From Hetaerina americana (Eukaryota > Arthropoda > Insecta > Odonata > Calopterygidae): DNA of 64,000 bases. The DNA is taken from contig JAKTNV010000003.1 of the NCBI GenBank assembly GCA_022747635.1, forward strand, positions 54,525,569 through 54,589,568, given 5' to 3'. A model generated the notes under the pieces. It had not been told where the DNA came from, did no database searches, and saw only the letters and a list, made by a program, of their open reading frames with translations. Within the stretch, counting starts at the first letter, position 1; each line of letters begins with the position of its first letter. Position numbers and translations under genes: made by a program. Below, piece after piece: positions 58,261 through 64,000 of the stretch.

Positions 58261-59883
58261 ACTAATTTTGAAATCAAGGGAGATAAATGTATGCAGTGGT
58301 GCAAAATAAGTTGTTCAATTATGTGTTATTAGATTACAGCATATTTTCTTCCCAGAATTTTTGGTTTGAGGCCATTAGTGTGTGTTACCTAGGTCCATTA
58401 AAAGCCTACTCCAACCCGGTTAAATACTACTTACAATTACATAAATTTGAATTTCGCTTTTGGTGATCTGTTCATTGCTAAGCCCGTTGTGGCCAGTATC
58501 ATTTTCCCCGCCGCTTTCCCCTTCATGAATCGAACACCCTCAACACTTTCATTTTTCGGTCTTAATCACCTTTTACGCTTCAGTAAACCCTTCCGTTGCT
58601 CCTTTCCTCCCGCTGTGAGTAAGCGAAGAGTAAACTATGAGGGTAATGTGGTCACGGGAACTATTAAAAAATGGAGGGGGCGTTGGTACTTTCGGCACAA
58701 CGTGCTGTATACAACCAGTTTTAAGTAATTGAATTATGGACGGAGTATTCTCTTGATTATGGAGGCGTTGATAGGCGGAAAAGGAGGGGAAGGCGAAGGG
58801 CAGTTAAGACTGATTGCTTTTGTAATCGGTTTCATCGACCAGCAGAAGATTCAATCACCTTTTTGAAGGCCATTTTGGCTGCAAGCAAACAATGTGACTC
58901 ACGACGTAACCCTCCGTGACTTTCCTACAGCGGATAAACAGCAATTTTTCCCATAGTCCTTAAGTTCAGCCATAAGTAATGAATGTTTTTATCGCGAAAA
59001 GACATGTGTGAAAATACCAGTCCCGTCATGAGTAAAGCGGAAGTAAGAGGACATTTACTTCTCAATTTTTGATTTTTCAGTTCCTTCATTCTTTTCAAAA
59101 TAATGGTGGATTCGCTTGAATGAAAATATACAATTCGTCATCTTAAAAAGTCTGTGTGTCTTTCCAGATGTCCAAATGATTTCTCCTCGATATTATTCGT
59201 ACAACACTGTTCCTTTGAGCCAACTCGCTGATAATGTCTAGTAAACATATTTGCCTTGGTTTTGTTTCATATTTCTGTAATTCTATTAATTTGTAATATC
59301 TTGAATGAATATTTTACTACTTCAATTCACAGTAGAAACTATTATGTTTGTGATTCTAACCTAAGCAAGTAACGAGAGTCAAAAGTAATGAAGGCAGAGG
59401 TTGTTTTTCAAAAGTTTGAAAGTATCACTTGGAAGGACTGAAGGTCATCTGAAGGACTGATCAAAATCACTCATAAAACTTCACAACTTCTCAAAATGTC
59501 CTCTGCCAAATTGTAAGGAAAGTCATTATGATGCTTCACTTGTTGACACGAAATGAGCGATCACCAGTGTTCATGGCTTTCGGCAGTATGGTCTTTTTCC
59601 GATGACGAGGCACAGAAAGTAAATGCGATCAATGCCCTTCAAAATCAGCGCGAGATCGTTTTATCTCATTGTGAAGCCAGTAGAATATCTCTTGGCATAT
59701 TATTGATGGAGAAAAATTATTGCATACGGCAATAGCGTCTGAAGTTATCAACTTATTCATTATTTATCCGATATGACATCTTTATTTGAATTAAAAAGCA
59801 AGTATACTTTACACTTTCCGACTTCACTTCGTGGAATTGTTTGTACAAGGGAGAAAAATTAAATTAAATATGAAAATAGGAAG
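58261..59883. other. No gene recognised
   Basis: A 93-codon plus-strand frame at 58,447-58,728 has no recognisable domain. The rest is AT-rich and without features. Confidence 0.5.
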
Positions 59884-60460
59884 GTAAAATTCAGAGCTGG
59901 TGGAACATTTTACCTACCTAGCCAGTGTTTTTGGCAAATATGGTCAAATTAGTAGGGACATAAGAATAACAATTGTGTTAGGCAAATAAACATTCACTGG
60001 AAGGAGAAAGTTTGATGACAGAGACACTGGTGAGGTTGTAATGAAAAATTCGTTAAAACTTTTATATGGATCATGTTTTACACTGCACGGAAATGTGGTC
60101 GTAAAAGCAAGATGATAGGCGTAGATTGAACATTTTTACAATGTATGAGTTGAGAAATATGGGAAAGGTAAAAAATATACAGAATAAAAAACAAATGAGG
60201 AAGCATGGTGGGTGAGAAAAGAGCGATGCTAGAGAAATCCAAACTAGGCAGAAACGATGGGTGCTGGGCATTTTGATTGTTCATAAAATGCTGATCAATC
60301 TTAAAGGGTGTAGGAAGTTTGACAGACCGGGTAGGGTAGGTAGGTAGGGTTTCAAGATTAATTAATTAGGTTTGGCAAAGAAAAATCTCCTTGTTGAACG
60401 AAATGAAGGAAAGAAGAAAGTATGCAGAATTGAAGAAGTGGTTCATGCACGGTGTATTAT
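59884..60460 (+). pseudogene. Degraded non-LTR reverse-transcriptase relic
   Basis: The plus strand begins with ELVEHFTYLASVFGKYGQI and SRDIRITIVLGK, matching the V-EFKYLGSVI...RRDIRARIAMAK segment after the RT catalytic core. Further on are a TNEE-like segment near 60,195 with VREKRAMLE (one shift), a QKRW-like block and NEMKERRKYAELKKW, the usual C-terminal ending. Frameshifts and stops are frequent. It covers the thumb and C-terminal region only. Confidence 0.65.
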
Positions 60461-62195
60461 TTAACAAGGTAAATTAATTTATAGTGTACAGTCTTTTTTT
60501 CATCCAAAATCCTACCTATAAAAAATATACTTCCCAATAATAATTAATAACTTAATTATAGAGATTCACCAACCGTATTTAAGTGGTTTTTTGACAATTT
60601 TGACGTATCAATCAAGTCCACCTGTACTGTCTGTCAACACTAACTATGCAAATGCCTTTTCATTGTCTACGACCCATTACTTTTAAACGGCTATGTATAA
60701 GGTCATAAAAACCTATTTCAACTTACTCTGTCCGCTTCATTTCCTCAAATTTCTCTCAGCTTAAATTATCACGCCCTGAATTTTTTAGCTCAGCCATTTG
60801 ATATACTTCTTATTTGGAGTAGGTATTTCCACAGTTATTAAAGCCAATTGATAAAAAGTGGTACTTTGATCTAAAATGGAATGATGGAAGTATTATGAGA
60901 AAACAAATTCGAGTGCCAAGCAAAAATCCGGTACACAGAACCGAAACGCATAGAACGTTATTAATAAACTTGCAAAATGTAAATTTGTTTTCTCATAATG
61001 ACGAACTTTCACCACATCTCTCCTTAATCTGTTGAATGCCTGGGATTATTAATTGATACCCAGTAGCTATCAAGTTTTAACTAAACAAGATATCATTTTC
61101 ACAGCAGCTTGATAGCAACAACAATGAATAATGTTCTTCAAATAAATCAACCATCGGTATGTTTTTCTTCGTCGCGTAACTCGACTGATTGTTTACTTCG
61201 AGAATTAACTTTCGTCCCCATGATTGATGCTACACCATGATTTGGTAGTTGTTAGCGGATTGCGGTGAATGCTCGAGCAAAATAAAAAGCTATTAATGTT
61301 ATTCGCCCCTAGGTATTAATTTCAGCAATACAACGATACTTTCAAATTTCTTAATTAAATTGTAGCAATAGCAGTGCTGTAATAGAACACTCCTTCATTA
61401 GCAGTTTTGGAGGCGACTAACTGGATTCTATAGAAGAAAGAGTAAGTAAAATAATCACGCTCGGTTAAAATGTTAACTTTGGTATATATTACGATTCTTA
61501 TATATAGATGCAACACACTTTAATTCTAATATAATATTTTCAATTTCTAATTTTTCATATAATATTTTAGAATAATAGATATGAAACAGACTTTCGAACT
61601 AATCTCAAATGTCCTTTAACAGTAATTCGAATTCAGAAAGCGAGGGTAAACCATTCATTTTGTAAATTAAAGGAAGTATATTCTGCAATTTTTAATTTTA
61701 ATTTTTATGTAATTTCTCACGTAAACTGTCCGCTGCCTTGCAGCCTTACCAATTCACAAAAAAATCCAATCCAATTTTATGTGTCTATTAATTTTCACAG
61801 GTATTGCGCTTTAATTTAAATAAATTTAAAAGCATAGGAATGGCTTGAGCCTCAAAATGGCTATCAAAAATTATGTTAAAGGTAATGTTGGCTGTTAAAT
61901 GCCAGTTTACAAAAATAGAATTAAAAAAACAATCTAAGTTGAGGGTTATTCGAAGAGTTTTACAATTAAATTATTTGGGAAACATGAAAAATGTACCAAA
62001 TTTTTTAAAGAATTACCTTCTACGTTTGGAATATGAGAGTTGCTATTTATATTGTGAGCCTTGACAGTACTAAGTGCTTTACGCGCCATCTGACGTTTCA
62101 ATTTGAAAGTTTTATCCTTTCAAAGCTAACTTTCTCCAGAACATTTTTTCGTTTGATCAAAATTTTGTTGTTTACGGTAACTCGAATATTTTGTC
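60461..62195. other. AT-rich DNA, no gene recognised
   Basis: No supported feature until the mariner 5' region. The last 150 bases (62,040-62,195) are probably mariner 5' UTR. Confidence 0.5.
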
Positions 62196-62890
62196 TCAGC
62201 GAAAAAATTGATTTGACTCGTGAACACTTTCGTGAGATGGTTTTTCACGAACTCCGACGTGGGTTATCAAGACTGGAGTGCATAGATCGACTTACTTCCA
62301 CTTTTGGCGTTGGAGCCCCATCCTTTGCCACTGTGAAACGCTGATATAACGATCACTTGCTCCTTCAGTATAACTTGACATGTGGCAACCGTACCGTTAG
62401 AACAACGTATAACCTTTAATTCTGAATGGTACACGAGTATTTGTTTGCCAGAAGTGCATTGTGAAATACGGGAAAAGAAGCAGAACGAATGATCATCCTT
62501 CATCTCTCACAGATCGGCTGAAACAACTTCATATTTGACTGGCAAAAATGTCGAATCGATGGGTCTTCCTACTTACAGCCCTGATTTAGCACCATATGAC
62601 ATCTTTTTATTTCCGTTTATTGAGAAAACATTGTCATACCAACGTTTTTCGGCGCATGAAGAAGCCGTTGATGCTTTCAAAAACCATATTTTGGAGGTAC
62701 CTCAATCGGAGTGGAAAAAGTGTTACGAACATTCCGCGCGTTCCGTTACGACCCTTACGCGCATTCCGTTACGAAAGTTACGCGCATGCAAAAGTGTATT
62801 GATTATCATGGAGAATACTTTCAAAAACAACAGAAGCCATTTTCAACAAAAAATTACTGCATTTTTATTATTAAGCTCAAAGTATAAATA
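62196..62890 (+). pseudogene. Mariner transposase, internally deleted (mariner C)
   Basis: The N-terminus reads SEKIDLTREHFREMVFHELR and SRLECIDRLTSTFG; the expected ATG has become another codon. After SFATVKR (62,340) a large piece is missing: the rest of the DNA-binding region and the first catalytic Asp. Sequence resumes in shifted frames with HVATVPLEQ-like and NSEWYTSICLPEV-like blocks. A small deletion removes the HHDNAS motif with the second Asp. From TGKNVESMGLPTYSPDLAPYD, the third Asp block, the frame is open through EAVDAFKNHILEVPQSEWKK. It belongs to a different mariner lineage from A and B. Confidence 0.85.
62736..62788. repeat. 23-bp tandem duplication inside mariner C
   Basis: GCGCGTTCCGTTACGACCC plus TTAC is followed by a second 23-bp unit differing at four positions and by a partial third unit (GCGCATG). 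It alters the transposase C-terminus. Confidence 0.85.
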
Positions 62891-64000
62891 GTAATCCTCG
62901 TATGTAATTATAACTTGTAAGAGAAAACTAAAGGTAATATTACTATTATGGTTAACATCTTTTAAAAGGTCTACAGGGCAAACTTATTGACCAGAAAGGC
63001 AAAATAAAACAATATGAACTACGTTTGGCCCGAAAGAGGAAGGGCAACGAACTGGAATAAACGTTCTATTTGATTGTTATAACTAAATATTTCATTGATT
63101 TTTTTCAATGCACAAAAGTAATTCGACTTTTATCCAATAGTTTTACAAATATAATTACTTCTACTGACATCCAATAATGTTTAAAACTTTCCGCACAAGT
63201 ATCGTTTAATACATTTTGATGTTAACTTAATTTTATCGCAGTAATTTCGGCCATGCAATGTACTATTTATCCCCTATGATATAGGTCCGGCACACCGATT
63301 CAAATCAAAAGACCTTAAATTTTAAATAGAATAAATGCATTCGCTGATTAAAAATTATCTGACAATAACTGCCATCACCATTTAGTATATTAGTATATGG
63401 TCACAAAACGTTTCTCACCACTTGCATAAAATAAATTGTTGAAGTATCCTTGGGAAATATTAGATTTTTCATATAAGTAACGGGTATTTTTTTGTTAAAA
63501 CGTTTTCTATTTGCCCCATAAGCGAGTAAATATTAATGGATATACATAATGTTTTTTTAAACGTATTTTGTTTAACTGTCAGGATAAATCACAATTTCTG
63601 GATGAAAGAAAATGAAATCTTTATAGAATCATTCGTTACATTTAATTTACTTACTAGTGTCCTTGCTTCAAATAAGTCAGCCACCTAATTAATCAGCTGG
63701 CTAATAGCCAGCTAATTTCAAATGTGTTAGGTACAAAACTGTTTGAATGCACAGCTGCAAATTCCGTATAGTCGTTGAAATGAAGTAATTTTATAAATTA
63801 ATTCTTACATTTTAAGTAATGTTAACTGTGGAGTTTTCTCTACGACAATTATGCTAATAAAATAGTGAAATCTTCATTTATTGTAAAAATTAAAACCGTG
63901 TGAAAAGACTATGAGGTTCTAAAGGTCTTGGAATGTCATGTAAAACAAATACCGATGTCCATGAAAATCAAAATATGAAAGGAAACTTCGAAATGGATGA
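62891..64000. other. AT-rich DNA, no gene recognised
   Basis: No supported coding, RNA or element signal to the window end. Confidence 0.55.

Overview
The window looks like repeat-rich intergenic DNA from an arthropod nuclear genome, most probably an insect. The support is an AT-rich background, abundant microsatellites, and remains of mariner, piggyBac, Ty3/gypsy and several non-LTR retrotransposons of kinds common in insects. A primer-binding site also matches the 3' end of insect tRNA-Lys(CUU). The order or species cannot be fixed from the sequence alone. No host gene is convincingly visible; almost every coding signal belongs to a mobile element, and most are broken.

Layout. 1-9.6 kb: AT-rich DNA with a short non-LTR 3' end (2.04 kb), a minus-strand non-LTR 3' end whose ATT-type tail has grown into a 240-bp microsatellite (3.68-4.35 kb), degraded reverse-transcriptase relics (4.6-6.1 kb) and an internally deleted mariner (6.25-6.93 kb). 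9.6-12.6 kb: a GC-rich island with a tRNA-derived SINE bounded by a perfect 12-bp target-site duplication. It is followed by the 5' part of a non-LTR retrotransposon with an intact 529-codon ORF1 (CCHC knuckle) and a stop/start overlap (TGATG) just before a hairpin. 12.6-25.9 kb: mostly AT-rich with a tRNA-like sequence, two more non-LTR 3' ends, a purine-rich tract and a possible Tc1-like scrap. 25.96-26.15 and 32.06-32.21 kb: two foldback elements sharing one stem-loop design.

28.6-31.2 kb is a nest of repeats: a non-LTR RT relic, a tRNA-Gly-like SINE head, and a minus-strand mariner split near its N-terminus by a 0.57-kb retroposon. 39.4 and 44.5 kb hold a 106-bp repeat in opposite orientations. 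Beside the second copy, between AT microsatellites, lies a near-perfect 54-bp-arm hairpin. 50.28-52.11 kb is a decayed piggyBac copy with recognisable ends and an internal 40-bp-arm hairpin. 52.94-57.3 kb is a Ty3/gypsy retrotransposon: 5' LTR, tRNA-Lys primer site, gag with zinc knuckles, and a pol ORF that has lost reverse transcriptase yet stays open. It is cut inside integrase and joined to an unrecognised coding-like stretch. 58-60.5 kb contains two more RT relics, and 62.2-62.9 kb a third mariner.

These elements do not form a pathway. They record successive insertion, deletion and decay. The features that stand out are the paired foldback elements, the long hairpins, the gypsy deletion derivative with internal peptide repeats, the ORF1/ORF2 junction, and the nested mariner.
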